DNA of 64,000 bases from CBDCVD01 sp965224015 (GTDB lineage: Bacteria; Pseudomonadota; Alphaproteobacteria; Rhizobiales; CBDCVD01), in assembly GCA_965224015.1 (NCBI GenBank), contig OZ245032.1, forward strand, positions 1,550,001 through 1,614,000, written 5' to 3'. The notes under the pieces are model-generated. The model did not search any database and was not told the origin of the DNA. It saw only the letters and a program-made list of their open reading frames with translations. Below are positions 1-8,198 of this stretch, in pieces. Positions within the stretch are counted from its first letter, which is position 1, and every line of letters starts with the position of its first letter. A program made the translations under genes and the position numbers.

Positions 1-62
1 CCATAGACGGGGGCTGGACAGCGCATTAAGGACTGGTTCTATTACGATATGACACGCTCTAG
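1..62. repeat. Family C repeat, right end only
   Basis: The window opens inside a family C element. The segment ending at 62 reads as the element's terminus (GGTTCTATTA, then GACACGCTCTA), the same end seen at 8090-8118 and 35885-35908. A family B copy follows directly. Confidence 0.75.
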
Positions 63-138
63 ATCAGCATGTGTTTATAGCAAAATCCGTTTAATTGGAA
101 GCATGGGCATTGCCGTATTCTTCTCGCATTTTGCTATA
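60..138. repeat. Family B repeat (short copy)
   Basis: It starts TAGATCAGCATG and ends with the hairpin module whose arms are TATAGCAAAA and TTTTGCTATA. The internal part of the longer copies is missing. It ends only 10 bp before the rlmE start codon, so the rlmE leader is essentially this element. Confidence 0.8.
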
Positions 139-148
139 AGTCATTTTG

Positions 149-847
149 ATGAAACACGGCATGGATAACAAGCGACTGACCCCGGGCAAAAAGCGCTCCG
201 AGTCGTCACGCCGCTGGCTGCGCCGCCAACTGAGTGATCCTTATGTAGCAAAGGCGCAGGCCCTGGGGTGGCGCTCGCGGGCGGCATTCAAGTTGCTCGA
301 AATTGACGCCAAATATCATATTCTGACGCCAGGTGCCCGCGTAATCGACTTGGGCTCGGCACCCGGTGGATGGTGTCAGGTCGCTGCCCGTGCTGTCGGG
401 TCAACACCTGATAGGCCCCTGATCATCGGCATTGATATTGTGGACATGGAGGCCATTGCCGGGGTTATGTTCATGCGCGCGGATTTTACTGAAAACGAAA
501 CCCCGGCGGCACTGAACAAAATGATCGATGGCGGCGTTGACGTGGTGCTGAGCGATATGGCGCAGCCGGCAACGGGGCACAAAAAAACTGACCATTTGCG
601 CATCATGCATCTTTGCGAGTTGGCCGCGGACTTTGCCGGCAAGACGCTCAAGCCGGGAGGGCACTTTCTTGCCAAGGTGCTAAAGGGCGGCACCGAGACA
701 CAACTTCTGACCCGACTTAAGCGCGAGTACACCCGCGTGCATCATGTCAAGCCGCCGGCAAGCCGTAAGGGATCGGCGGAGGCCTATGTGCTCGCCCAGC
801 ACTTTCGCGGCAACCGGGAACAAGCACGCCAAGGCCACCAAGCATAA
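149..847 (+). CDS. rlmE: 23S rRNA (uridine-2'-O-)-methyltransferase RlmE (FtsJ/RrmJ)
   Basis: This enzyme 2'-O-methylates the A-loop uridine of 23S rRNA (U2552 in E. coli) late in 50S assembly, using SAM. The 232-residue protein has the basic N-terminal segment (SRRWLRRQLSDPYV), the substrate lysine region RSRAAFKLLE, the SAM loop IDLGSAPGGW, the acidic SDMA motif and a C-terminal lysine in FLAKVLKGG, which fits the family's K-D-K-E catalytic set. The ATG at 149 is preferred over a TTG three bases upstream. No Shine-Dalgarno is visible, because a family B repeat ends at 138. A weaker alternative is the ATG at 164. Confidence 0.95.
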   Translation: MKHGMDNKRLTPGKKRSESSRRWLRRQLSDPYVAKAQALGWRSRAAFKLLEIDAKYHILTPGARVIDLGSAPGGWCQVAARAVGSTPDRPLIIGIDIVDMEAIAGVMFMRADFTENETPAALNKMIDGGVDVVLSDMAQPATGHKKTDHLRIMHLCELAADFAGKTLKPGGHFLAKVLKGGTETQLLTRLKREYTRVHHVKPPASRKGSAEAYVLAQHFRGNREQARQGHQA

Positions 848-871
848 CCAGCAACGTTGGCTTCGCTCTGG

Positions 872-905
872 GGGTGGCCCGCGAGGGGGAGTGGGCAGGT
901 CGATG
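872..905. repeat. Family D fragment
   Basis: A degraded copy of the D arm (GGGGGAGTGGGCAGGTCG) lies just after rlmE and abuts a family B element. The match is partial. Confidence 0.45.
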
Positions 906-909
906 CCCG

Positions 910-1050
910 CTATAGCAAAATGCGTTTAATTGGAATCATGAGCATTCAGCATTGTTTTTGCATTTTTTGCTATACATTTAGAGGGCGATCAGCTTTATGC
1001 GCTTAGCTGACCCCTGGCAAAATGGGTACACCTAAACCCATGCCGATCTA
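910..1050. repeat. Family B repeat, full length
   Basis: The first module has arms CTATAGCAAAATGCG and TTTTTTGCTATA. The linker TTTAGAGGGCGATCAGC leads to a second module that ends CCGATCTA. This is the same layout as the copies at 27543, 35440 and, in reverse, 15489 and 36731. Confidence 0.85.
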
Positions 1051-1098
1051 ATGGAGATACCCACAAGTCAGCGTGTACAAAAGCCAATACCGCCGGTA

Positions 1099-1590
1099 TT
1101 ACCTGTCGCGCGTAAAGCCCTTCCAATTCGACGTGAAAATCGCGCCAATATTCATTTTGTTGGCGGCCTGTTGCAACTCTTCAGGCACGGAGCCGCGGAA
1201 TATAAACGGACCCGGCGTAGCAATTTGCACCAGTTGTGGAAAATACTTGGCCGCAACGCCGGAAAGGTGAAACGCCAGCGCCTCGCTGTTTTCGAAAACC
1301 TCGTGGATAACAATCTTTTCTCCGCCGTTGACGATCGATATTTCGTATTTCAACAGGCCAGGCTCGTTGGCATTCAGGGCTTCACCCACCGCGTCATAAG
1401 CGCCGGCAAGCTGTGCGCTCATACCCGGCTTTGCTGTCCATACATAGGTCAGGTCGATTTCATCACCATCAGCGTGGGCATTGGTGCCGGCGAAAAAAAC
1501 AACGGCCACCGCGACCAGCGTCAGAGAAATAACTTGCCTTATTGTCCGTTGCCATATCATGGCGGACTTGATCTTACTGCCTTTCGTCAT
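1099..1590 (-). CDS. Exported ABM-domain (quinol monooxygenase-like) protein
   Basis: The 163-residue protein has a hydrophobic export segment (ISLTLVAVAVVFFAGTNAHA), so the mature part is probably periplasmic. The mature part resembles the antibiotic-biosynthesis-monooxygenase/dimeric ferredoxin-like fold: a first strand with YVWTAKPG, the helix AQLAGAYDAVGEALNANEPG, then LLKYEISI and a VIHEVFENSEALAFHL helix. The ATG at 1590 is chosen because AAGGAGAG stands three bases upstream of it; a longer TTG start would include that site. It is a single gene facing away from the AraC regulator at 1790. Activity cannot be assigned, because ABM proteins range from monooxygenases to heme-binding or structural roles. 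Confidence 0.75.
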   Translation of the reverse strand: MTKGSKIKSAMIWQRTIRQVISLTLVAVAVVFFAGTNAHADGDEIDLTYVWTAKPGMSAQLAGAYDAVGEALNANEPGLLKYEISIVNGGEKIVIHEVFENSEALAFHLSGVAAKYFPQLVQIATPGPFIFRGSVPEELQQAANKMNIGAIFTSNWKGFTRDR

Positions 1591-1789
1591 CAGTCTCTCC
1601 TTAAGTGACAAATCGCATTACTGTATCTAATACCTGACACGCTCCAATAGAGAGGTCCATCCCATTCAGGGTTCGGGTATGGCCCTATTGAAGTTTCATA
1701 CCATGTCGTGCATAATAGAACACGGTTTTGGACGATCAATAACCTTTCGTCCATGATTCATGATAATTTGTCCGAAAGATACGAAATCA

Positions 1790-2731
1790 ATGGATGTTCT
1801 ATCAAGCGTACTTAAAGGCCTTGAACCGCGCGGCCAGGTCTTTTGTCGCGGAGATCTCAGCGCGCCTTGGGCGTTCTGTGGTGAGTTTGACCAACCGTTG
1901 TTTCATGCCTTTGTATCCGGCCAGGGATACGTTCTCTACCAGGACGGCCCCGCGGCGCCGGTTCAGGCCGGCGATATTGTTTTGCTGGTGCGCGGGGGAA
2001 AACAAACCCTGCTGAATGATCCATCGAGCGAGCCCAGGCCTTTCCATGAAGCCGTCTCATATCGTCAGGATGATCCTTTGGGAGAAATCTCGTTGGAGGG
2101 AGGTGGGGTCAGAACGCGAATCGTTTGCGGGACGTTCGCGTTCAGCGGCGCACGCGATCATCCCCTTCTGCTGGCCTTGCCTGATGTTATCGTTGTGCGC
2201 TGCGGTCTGGCGGGCTGGCTCGAATCAACCCTTGGCCTTCTTTACGATGAGATTTCCACCGGTAAGCCCGGAAGCGAACTCGTCGCTACCCGGTTGACCG
2301 AGATCCTGCTGGTGAGCGCGCTGCGCACATATATCGAACAGAACGCCGCGCACGCAAGCGGTTTTCTGGCCGCACTCAGCGATGCCCACATTGGCCATGC
2401 ATTGGCCCTGATTCATCAGGATCCGGCGCGCCGCTGGAGCGTTGCTGACCTGGCGCAACACGTGGGCATGTCGCGCTCGGCTTTTTATGCCCGGTTCACC
2501 AACCTTGTCAAACTCCCCCCTGCACAATACGTCACCAGCGTCGGGATGCAGCGTGCGGCCACCAGGCTCATTGAGGAAGTTCCCCGCCCCCTAATCGCAG
2601 ATCTGGCAGGAGAATTGGGATATGGCTCCGAAAGCGCCTTCAGCCGTGCCTTTACCCGCTATCACGGACACTCGCCGAGCGCTTTTCTCGCCCATGCGGC
2701 AAGCCAATCTCACAGCGGTTCGGTTCAGTGA
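1790..2731 (+). CDS. AraC-family transcriptional regulator with N-terminal cupin
   Basis: The 313-residue protein has an N-terminal AraC-type cupin (MDVLSSVLKGLEPRG start, then GYVLYQDG and GDIVLLVRGGKQ) and a C-terminal double helix-turn-helix at about residues 205-300. The HTH carries the usual WSVADLAQHVGMSRSAFYARF and GYGSESAFSRAF motifs. It belongs to the cupin_6 AraC group, often located next to the oxidoreductase genes it controls. The start at 1790 matches the family's usual N-terminus; an in-frame ATG at 1760 would add ten residues. It is divergent from the ABM-domain gene, which may be its target. Confidence 0.9.
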   Translation: MDVLSSVLKGLEPRGQVFCRGDLSAPWAFCGEFDQPLFHAFVSGQGYVLYQDGPAAPVQAGDIVLLVRGGKQTLLNDPSSEPRPFHEAVSYRQDDPLGEISLEGGGVRTRIVCGTFAFSGARDHPLLLALPDVIVVRCGLAGWLESTLGLLYDEISTGKPGSELVATRLTEILLVSALRTYIEQNAAHASGFLAALSDAHIGHALALIHQDPARRWSVADLAQHVGMSRSAFYARFTNLVKLPPAQYVTSVGMQRAATRLIEEVPRPLIADLAGELGYGSESAFSRAFTRYHGHSPSAFLAHAASQSHSGSVQ

Positions 2732-2885
2732 ATTCACGCAAATGCGCTTCGTTACACTTAACACAAAGCCGAAGGGCTTTTCACGTTTCGTCACGACCAG
2801 AGCGTGACAATGTGGCGATGTGGCAACGTGGCAATAATGCAAGTCGGCCGATGACACAGGATCGGCCAATGAGACGGGACTGGCA

Positions 2886-3758
2886 ATGACGGTACTGGGC
2901 AACAAGTTTCTTACCAAGATTGGTGCCTTTCTGGTTCGCGCCCTGGAGCGTGAGGACAGCCGCTACACCCCTTACACCCCCTTTGATATTGCGACTTTAA
3001 GGCGCGTTTTGCGGCCAGGAGATGTCATTCTAATTGAAGGCAACCAGCGCATTTCATCAATCATCAAATACCTGACCCAATCGACCTGGTCCCATGCCGC
3101 ACTCTATATCGGGGCGCATCAGGACCTTACGGAGCGCATGAAAAGCGCGGACACACCCTCACAGGAAAACCCGACAGACCCGACAAGCACGGACAACGCA
3201 CCCAACGCGCCACCTGAGGATACGCTTTGGCTGATCGAAGTGCTCATGGCTGATGGATGCATTTGCGTGCCGTTGTCCAAGTACGCCACGTATAACATCC
3301 GTATTTGCCGCCCCGTGGGGCTTTCAAACGACGATATCGATACCATTGTCGATTTTATGATTGGCAAGATCGGAACCCACTATGACCTGAAGAACATTAT
3401 CGATATGCTGCGGTACTTCATCCGTCTGCCGTTGCCGGCGGCGTATCGTCGCAGGGCGATTGCCTTTGGTGCCGGGGATCCCACCCGCGCCATTTGTTCG
3501 ACACTCATTGCCCAGGCCTTTCAACGGGTTCGCTATCCCGTACTACCCATCATCGAGAACCGTGACGATTATTCATCAATTGTCAAAAGTTCGTATTCGC
3601 GGCCGGAAATCATGCATATTCGCCATCACTCGCTCTATGCACCGCGGGACTTTGACTTATCACCGTATTTTCGCGTGGTAAAACCAACCCTGGAGACAGG
3701 ATTTGACTACAAGACCCTGCAATGGAGCGATCAAGGGCTCCTTAATGTCGATCCGTGA
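2886..3758 (+). CDS. YiiX/YebB-like permuted NlpC/P60 cysteine hydrolase
   Basis: A 290-residue protein of the circularly permuted papain-like group (YiiX/YebB, NlpC/P60 superfamily). The permuted order is visible: the RPGDVILIEG strand, His70 in TWSHAALYIG, the later strand LWLIEVLMADG, and the nucleophile Cys204 in RAICSTLIAQAF. These enzymes are thought to act on amide or thioester bonds of lipids or peptides; the substrate here is unknown. A hydrophilic insert rich in Asp, Pro and Asn lies at about residues 85-115. There is no signal peptide. It stands alone, downstream of the AraC gene. Confidence 0.85.
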   Translation: MTVLGNKFLTKIGAFLVRALEREDSRYTPYTPFDIATLRRVLRPGDVILIEGNQRISSIIKYLTQSTWSHAALYIGAHQDLTERMKSADTPSQENPTDPTSTDNAPNAPPEDTLWLIEVLMADGCICVPLSKYATYNIRICRPVGLSNDDIDTIVDFMIGKIGTHYDLKNIIDMLRYFIRLPLPAAYRRRAIAFGAGDPTRAICSTLIAQAFQRVRYPVLPIIENRDDYSSIVKSSYSRPEIMHIRHHSLYAPRDFDLSPYFRVVKPTLETGFDYKTLQWSDQGLLNVDP

Positions 3759-3796
3759 CATGGTTTGGTCATCCGGGCCTTGCTATTAACTGGCTA

Positions 3797-3820
3797 GCCA
3801 GGTGGTCAATAGACGTTTCC
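3797..3820. repeat. Family D fragment
   Basis: The arm GCCAGGTGGTCAATAGACG followed by TTTCC matches the outer arm of the full D copy at 63349-63436. Confidence 0.6.
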
Positions 3821-3917
3821 ATCTGGAAAGATTATTGAAAATTTAATCAGAGAATGCATTTGCGGCACAACATAATCTTAAAGTTGTTATTTTGCCCTTG
3901 ACTCAAAGGAGAAAAAT

Positions 3918-4070
3918 ATGCTCGCATAAAGCGCACTGTTGACCGAACTTGACTATGCGCAAAAAAAGCGTTTGCTCCGTATTTTTCCACATGGTAATTT
4001 AACGTCCTTAGTTGAGGGAGTGGAATGCGTAGTCGTGAGCTGTTGGTCAGCAAAAGTCCACGAACCCTAA
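3918..4070 (+). pseudogene. Small ORF with a stop at codon 4 (broken or recoded)
   Basis: A strong AAAGGAG site is followed seven bases later by ATG-CTC-GCA-TAA. Beyond this early TAA the same frame stays open for 46 more codons (SALLTELDYAQKKRLLRIFP and so on) and ends at TAA 4068-4070, 15 bases before the next small gene. The good ribosome site before a three-codon ORF suggests either a recently inactivated small gene or a leader minicistron for the gene at 4086. The product is not recognised. Confidence 0.35.
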
Positions 4071-4085
4071 ATGATGGAGTAAACA

Positions 4086-4274
4086 ATGACACCCTTGCAA
4101 ATTGCGCTGGAGCGTATTGATAATACGCGCAATGAGATTGAAAATCTTCGCGCTGAAATTCAAACGCTGGAACAGTTCGTCGCTCTTTATAAAAAGCTTG
4201 CCGAGGAACAAAACCAAGCACCGGTCAATAAAAGCAATTCGAAAACCGCTAATGGTGTTCACAGTTCCTATTAG
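4086..4274 (+). CDS. Small coiled-coil protein, 62 aa, unknown function
   Basis: The product is predicted to be almost entirely helical, with heptad-like spacing in ALERIDNTRNEIENLRAEI and TLEQFVALYKKLAEEQ, then a polar tail. A GGAG site lies seven bases before the ATG, which supports translation. It follows the interrupted small ORF 3918-4070 on the same strand. Its size and coiled-coil nature resemble the FliJ-like gene across ctrA, but no sequence relation was established. No family was recognised. Confidence 0.55.
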   Translation: MTPLQIALERIDNTRNEIENLRAEIQTLEQFVALYKKLAEEQNQAPVNKSNSKTANGVHSSY

Positions 4275-4696
4275 CGCCTGTTGTCGGTGTGGTTTGACGG
4301 CAGATCAGGAACTGGGTGATCGCCTTGTCCCCATTGGGTAGAGCCAGGGCTTCCTTTAGAAGCGGGTCGGCGCAGACGTGGGCGACAAGGGCGGCAATGC
4401 GAGCGCCATGTGTGTGGATCCAGACTTGGAAGGACCCAAGTGAATTGTTTGAATGATGCGTTTGGCAACTGACAGGCGGCGCAACGCGAGTTACGTCGCT
4501 TTTGTTTTGCCTGCTTTCAGAAGAAAATCCGGCCGTGACAAGTGAAAACGTCTGAGGCGACGGTTTTGAACCTACCTGTATCCCAGGAGTCAAATGCAAA
4601 GGCCCTTGATATTATATGGGATGGTATTTGTATCGACAAGAAAAACCGCGCTGCGGTCATCTCAAGCATATTCGGCTTGCGGGGGTACCCGTGCTG
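4275..4696. other. Gap without a recognisable gene
   Basis: A reverse-strand frame is open over about 4249-4599 and contains a protein-like stretch (ARIAALVAHVCADPLLKEAL). It has no ribosome site, the two other reverse frames are also partly open, and nothing was recognised. It may be a decayed gene. No family A, B or C element is present here. Confidence 0.4.
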
Positions 4697-5398
4697 TCAG
4701 GCGCTCTCGCGGATATCCTGCTCATCCGGCTCACGCAAAACATATCCGCGTCCCCAGACGGTCTCAATGTAGTTTCTGCCATCGGTGGCAGCTGAGAGCT
4801 TTTTACGCAGCTTACAAATAAAGACGTCAATAATTTTAAGTTCCGGCTCGTCCATGCCCCCGTAGAGATGATTGAGAAACATCTCCTTGGTTAAGGTTGT
4901 CCCTTTGCGCAGCGAAAGCAGCTCAAGCATCTGATATTCCTTGCCCGTCAAATGCACCCGCTGGCCATTGACTTCAACGGTCTTGGTATCAAGATTGACG
5001 CGCAGTTCACCGGTTTGGATCACCGATTGGGCATGGCCCTTGGAGCGGCGCACGATCGCGTTGATCCGCGCAACAAGCTCGTCTTTGTGGAAGGGTTTGG
5101 TCATATAGTCGTCGGCACCAAAGCCCAGACCCCGGACCTTGTCTTCAATACCTGCCAATCCTGAAAGGATGAGAATGGGGGTTTTGACCTTGGAAACCCG
5201 AAGTGTCCGTAGCACTTCATAGCCGCTCATATCCGGCAGGTTCAGGTCGAGAAGAATAATGTCATAGTCATACAATTTGCCGAGATCAATGCCCTCTTCG
5301 CCCAAGTCGGTTGTATAGATGTTAAAACCCTCAGATTTCAACATTAACTCTATGCTTTGCGCCGTGGCACCATCGTCTTCGACTAATAACACTCGCAT
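4697..5398 (-). CDS. ctrA: Cell-cycle response regulator CtrA
   Basis: CtrA is the master response regulator of alphaproteobacteria. It controls cell-cycle, flagellar and, in some orders, replication-origin functions by binding TTAA-N7-TTAA-type boxes when phosphorylated. The 233-residue protein has a receiver domain with Asp51 (LLDLNLPD), the acidic pocket VEDD and the lysine in MTKPFHKDEL, followed by an OmpR-type winged helix (LTGKEYQMLELL to VWGRGYVLR). The sequence LILSGLAGIEDKVRGLGFGADDYMTKPF is typical of CtrA orthologues. It lacks the Ala-Ala C-terminus of Caulobacter CtrA and ends in ESA. Five GANTC sites lie upstream, as expected for CcrM control. It is divergent from the FliJ-like gene. 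Confidence 0.96.
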   Translation of the reverse strand: MRVLLVEDDGATAQSIELMLKSEGFNIYTTDLGEEGIDLGKLYDYDIILLDLNLPDMSGYEVLRTLRVSKVKTPILILSGLAGIEDKVRGLGFGADDYMTKPFHKDELVARINAIVRRSKGHAQSVIQTGELRVNLDTKTVEVNGQRVHLTGKEYQMLELLSLRKGTTLTKEMFLNHLYGGMDEPELKIIDVFICKLRKKLSAATDGRNYIETVWGRGYVLREPDEQDIRESA

Positions 5399-5470
5399 GC
5401 CGGTCCCCTTACGTCGTCCTTGCCGTACCTTACTAATATGATTTCCACGGCGGTCTAAGTTGGAAAGCCC

Positions 5471-5741
5471 GATTCGCAGGCTATACCGAAATGGTTAACA
5501 AAAACTGATTCACCAACGCAAGGGTTAATAACCCTGCGCCCTGGTTTTCCCCCAACACTTTGATTCAGCATCTAGATTCGCAACTATATTTATTAACTTC
5601 TTACTTTAAAAAAAGCCAATAAACGACTCAAACCATTCTTCTAATAAGCGCTTTTGTTTAAGCACCAGTGATTTACCGGACTTTAAGGCCTTTGCGCCAT
5701 CATTAACGCTAGACGTAAATGAAGTGTTACGATTTAGAGTC
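5471..5741. promoter_or_regulatory. Cluster of five GANTC (CcrM) methylation sites upstream of ctrA
   Basis: GANTC occurs at 5471, 5507, 5562, 5575 and 5737, five times in 271 bp, whereas chance predicts about one per 256 bp. Four lie within 110 bp of each other. In Caulobacter the methylation state of a GANTC site in ctrA P1 couples transcription to replication fork passage. AT-rich TTAAC segments that could be CtrA half-sites occur at 5494, 5588 and 5702, but no perfect TTAA-N7-TTAA was found. Confidence 0.7.
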
Positions 5742-5817
5742 ATCAAGCGTCTTTATCGTGTGCATGGGACGTTTCGAACATGTCTTATTCCGGGTACTGG
5801 GAGGTCAGCTTGATTGC

Positions 5818-5858
5818 CGGGCGAAAAGGGCCAACTGGTCATGCCCGTTAATAGAGAG
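5818..5858. repeat. Family D fragment
   Basis: GGGCGAAAAGGGCCAACTGG followed by TCATGCCCGTTAATAGAGAG resembles the degenerate D copy at 34648-34700. Weak. Confidence 0.35.
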
Positions 5859-5970
5859 ACCCAGCTCAATCTGCAGGGAATTGCTGCTGAACACCCCATA
5901 TCGCACAGCCAGACCCAAATCTCCTTCAAGCGATTAGGACCACGGGACCCGCTTGAGGTGTTCGTTATAA

Positions 5971-6072
5971 AACCAAGGGTCCTTAACAATGACTCATGGC
6001 TTAGCGTCAAGTCAGTATGTTATCAAGGCAGTACACCAGTCGGCGTGTCTATAAAGCCAATACCGCTGGTAT
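5971..6072. repeat. Family A repeat
   Basis: An almost full copy, reading ACCAAGGGTCC to CCGCTGGTAT. It lies 41 bp before the fliJ-like start codon, in the ctrA/fliJ divergent region. Confidence 0.9.
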
Positions 6073-6113
6073 AAATCTGTGACAGTTGATCGTTTTTGTT
6101 TGGAGTAACAATC

Positions 6114-6524
6114 ATGAAGTCGCGTGAGAACATAATACAACTAAAAAAATTCCAGGTGGACGAAAACAAGCGAAGCATTGAACAAATTGAAGCGATGATC
6201 GCCGATTTTGACCGTATGGCACAGGAACTGATGACTCAGATCGAGTCAGAACAAAGCCGTACCGGAATTACCGACAGTAATCACTACGCCTATTCCACAT
6301 TTGCCAAGGCGGCGGTTGAGCGTCATAAAAACCTTCAGGACTCCATTGCCGGGTTGAAAGAACAGCAGGAGAAGGCGCAGGGCGCGCTGGAAGAATCCCT
6401 CGCGGAGCTGCGCAAATATGAAAAAATTGAAGAGCGCGATCAATCTTCTGATGTCGGCAACACGCCAGATCCGGAGCAGGAAATGATCGACGCCTTTGGA
6501 ATCAAAACCATCAGCTACCGATAA
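6114..6524 (+). CDS. fliJ: FliJ-like flagellar export chaperone
   Basis: The 136-residue, almost wholly helical protein begins MKSRENIIQLKKFQVDENKR and continues with the IEAMIADFDRMAQEL helix, which is the alphaproteobacterial FliJ-type sequence commonly encoded beside ctrA. FliJ is a coiled-coil stalk and chaperone factor for the flagellar type III export ATPase FliI in the cytoplasm. A GGAG site lies eight bases before the ATG at 6114; an upstream TTG would place this site inside the gene. fliI is not adjacent and no other flagellar gene is in the window, so the export role is inferred from family and context. Confidence 0.8.
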   Translation: MKSRENIIQLKKFQVDENKRSIEQIEAMIADFDRMAQELMTQIESEQSRTGITDSNHYAYSTFAKAAVERHKNLQDSIAGLKEQQEKAQGALEESLAELRKYEKIEERDQSSDVGNTPDPEQEMIDAFGIKTISYR

Positions 6525-6555
6525 TTCCTGGGAAGGCCTTGGGGCCAACGCTCTA

Positions 6556-6658
6556 ATACCAAGGGTCTTTAACAATGACCCATGGCTTAGCGTCAAGCAA
6601 GTATGTTATCAAGGCCGTACACCAGTCGGCGTGTATATAAAGCCAATACCGCTGGTAT
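6556..6658. repeat. Family A repeat, 103 bp
   Basis: Runs from ATACCAAGGGTC to GCTGGTAT. It lies between the FliJ-like gene and the convergent gene ending at 6668. Confidence 0.92.
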
Positions 6659-6667
6659 AACCTGCTA

Positions 6668-7468
6668 TCAGCACACAAGGCTACGCGCAATGTCCCGGCG
6701 GCGTTTAACAGTCGTTACACAGCGGCGCTTGCTGGTAATTGTCAGATAGGACGCGCCCCTTGGCACCCCCACAGCGCTCACACCCACCGGGCCAACAAAG
6801 CGATGTGGAAAGATGGCCGCTATATCTATATTGCGCGATATCTGCTCTTTTTGCGTCCCTTTATGCGCAAATGTAACCTGCGTTGCCAGCGCATACTGGG
6901 CCTGATAGGAGCGCGTGAGCGCGCGAGCCGGCCAACGCCGTGCATTTGGCAATCCCGGCACAGCCTGACGATAGACAGTGCCGATCAGACGAAGCAGCGT
7001 TCGAAAGTTTCGCAAGCTGATTTTTCTGTTCCGCACAATAAAACGTATGGTGTGTAAACGCTGATCAACGCCAGCCATGACAATTATGAATGGTGTGTTC
7101 GGGCGCTCAATCAGCCAGACTGTTTCTTTCGGCCCGACCTCCTGCTTTAGACGCCGTGCCAATGCGCGCCACTGCGCGCGCGTGCGCAACTTTCCTTGAC
7201 GCTCATGATTGGCAAAACCTGCCGCCAGCGCCGCAGTTAAGTCATACATATCACTTTTGGCGAACACTCTGGCCTTAACAAAGGGTTGTAGAACGGCCTC
7301 CTTGCTGATCGGCAATGAAAGCACGGACGTTCGCGCGTCCTGTGCCCCGGGGCTTGAAATGAGTGCGCCCCCGGCGATCAAGAAAGCCAGAACCCGTACC
7401 AGAGCCATCAAATGTGTCCGAGGATCATATCTGAACCCCTGCCCGTGTGTCCTGTTGTAGTAAGCCAT
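6668..7468 (-). CDS. Hypothetical membrane-anchored or exported protein, 266 aa
   Basis: No family was recognised. A hydrophobic segment (LMALVRVLAFLIAGGALI, about residues 21-38) follows a 20-residue polar start, suggesting an uncleaved signal anchor or a long signal peptide. The rest is basic: an Arg-rich middle (RAQWRALARRLKQEVG) and a very basic tail (SKRRCVTTVKRRRDIARS), with moderately hydrophobic strands such as WLIERPNTPFIIVMAGV. The start at 7468 is set by GGAGG eight bases upstream; longer in-frame starts would run through a family D repeat. It converges on the FliJ-like gene, with a family A repeat between them. Confidence 0.6.
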   Translation of the reverse strand: MAYYNRTHGQGFRYDPRTHLMALVRVLAFLIAGGALISSPGAQDARTSVLSLPISKEAVLQPFVKARVFAKSDMYDLTAALAAGFANHERQGKLRTRAQWRALARRLKQEVGPKETVWLIERPNTPFIIVMAGVDQRLHTIRFIVRNRKISLRNFRTLLRLIGTVYRQAVPGLPNARRWPARALTRSYQAQYALATQVTFAHKGTQKEQISRNIDIAAIFPHRFVGPVGVSAVGVPRGASYLTITSKRRCVTTVKRRRDIARSLVC

Positions 7469-7513
7469 GGGCCGTTCCTCCAGCATAAAACCGACAAGCG
7501 AAATGTCATAGCT

Positions 7514-7553
7514 GGCCACGTCTATTGACGACATGGCCAGCCCGCTCCCCCGG
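7514..7553. repeat. Family D repeat (half)
   Basis: GGCCACGTCTATTGACGAC then ATGGCCAGCCCGCTCCCCC: one arm of the D element in the leader of the gene at 7468. Confidence 0.7.
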
Positions 7554-7603
7554 CTATGGGCAAGCGTAGACGATTGCGTCTTTCGTTATGGTTAATGCAA
7601 GGT

Positions 7604-7641
7604 TAGATCAGCATGGGGTTAGCTGTACCCATTTTGCTATA
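7604..7641. repeat. Family B repeat, truncated
   Basis: TAGATCAGCATGGGGTTAGC then TGTACCCATTTTGCTATA, which joins the two termini with the middle deleted. Confidence 0.75.
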
Positions 7642-7843
7642 AACACTTTTGCCTCCAGGCCGAACCGAAGAGGCGGGCAAAAGCGCGTGTGAGAGGTTGC
7701 AAACTTGCTTTACTATTAACCAGAAGTTGGCATTTCTTATAAATTTCTATACAAAATGCTTGTAACACAATAAAACGGGAGGTGATTTTTGCCGTTGGCA
7801 CGCTCTCGGGCTGGCAACAGAGCCCCGAAGGCGCATCACGACC

Positions 7844-8118
7844 TAGAGCGTATCAGGTTTTAATAGAACCATTCTGACGGAGCGATTTTGCGACAAGATG
7901 GGCCTTAAGTCTCGCAGGATATAGTGGGGCTATTTGCAAGAGGCTTAAGGCCCATATTGGCGCAAAAGCGCCCGTCCCTTCGGGTTTCCGATTGGCGGAC
8001 GCCCACGCCCAAGCCGCTCTCGAGAGATGGATAAACATCGCTCTTCGATCGCCTTGAGCGTGGTTCGCCTCGCCAATCAAGAAACAGAATTGATTCTATT
8101 AAGACCTGATACGCTCTA
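7844..8118. repeat. Family C repeat, longest copy (275 bp)
   Basis: The imperfect terminal inverted repeats are TAGAGCGTATCAGGTTTTAA and, at the other end, TTAAGACCTGATACGCTCTA, so the element is flanked by TA on both sides. Inside is a second palindrome (GGGCCTTAAG at 7908-7917, CTTAAGGCCC near 7945-7955) and a segment around 7960-8090 that recurs at 31944-32097. No ORF of significance is present. The TA flanks and terminal inverted repeats suggest a MITE mobilised by an IS630/Tc1-type transposase, which is inference. Confidence 0.85.
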
Positions 8119-8198
8119 TGGGGTCGCACAGTATTTTGCGCTGTTTTGTTGTATTGCGTATACGGTTGCCTGTTTGCGTTGAGTTAGGAGTAGCGGGC

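Noticed and set aside
4249..4599. Minus-strand frame with a protein-like stretch between the small coiled-coil gene and ctrA
   Set aside because: No ribosome site and no family recognised; parts look shifted between frames, so at best a decayed gene.
5401..5720. CtrA autoregulatory box TTAA-N7-TTAA upstream of ctrA
   Set aside because: Several TTAA half-sites are present but none with the exact seven-base spacing.
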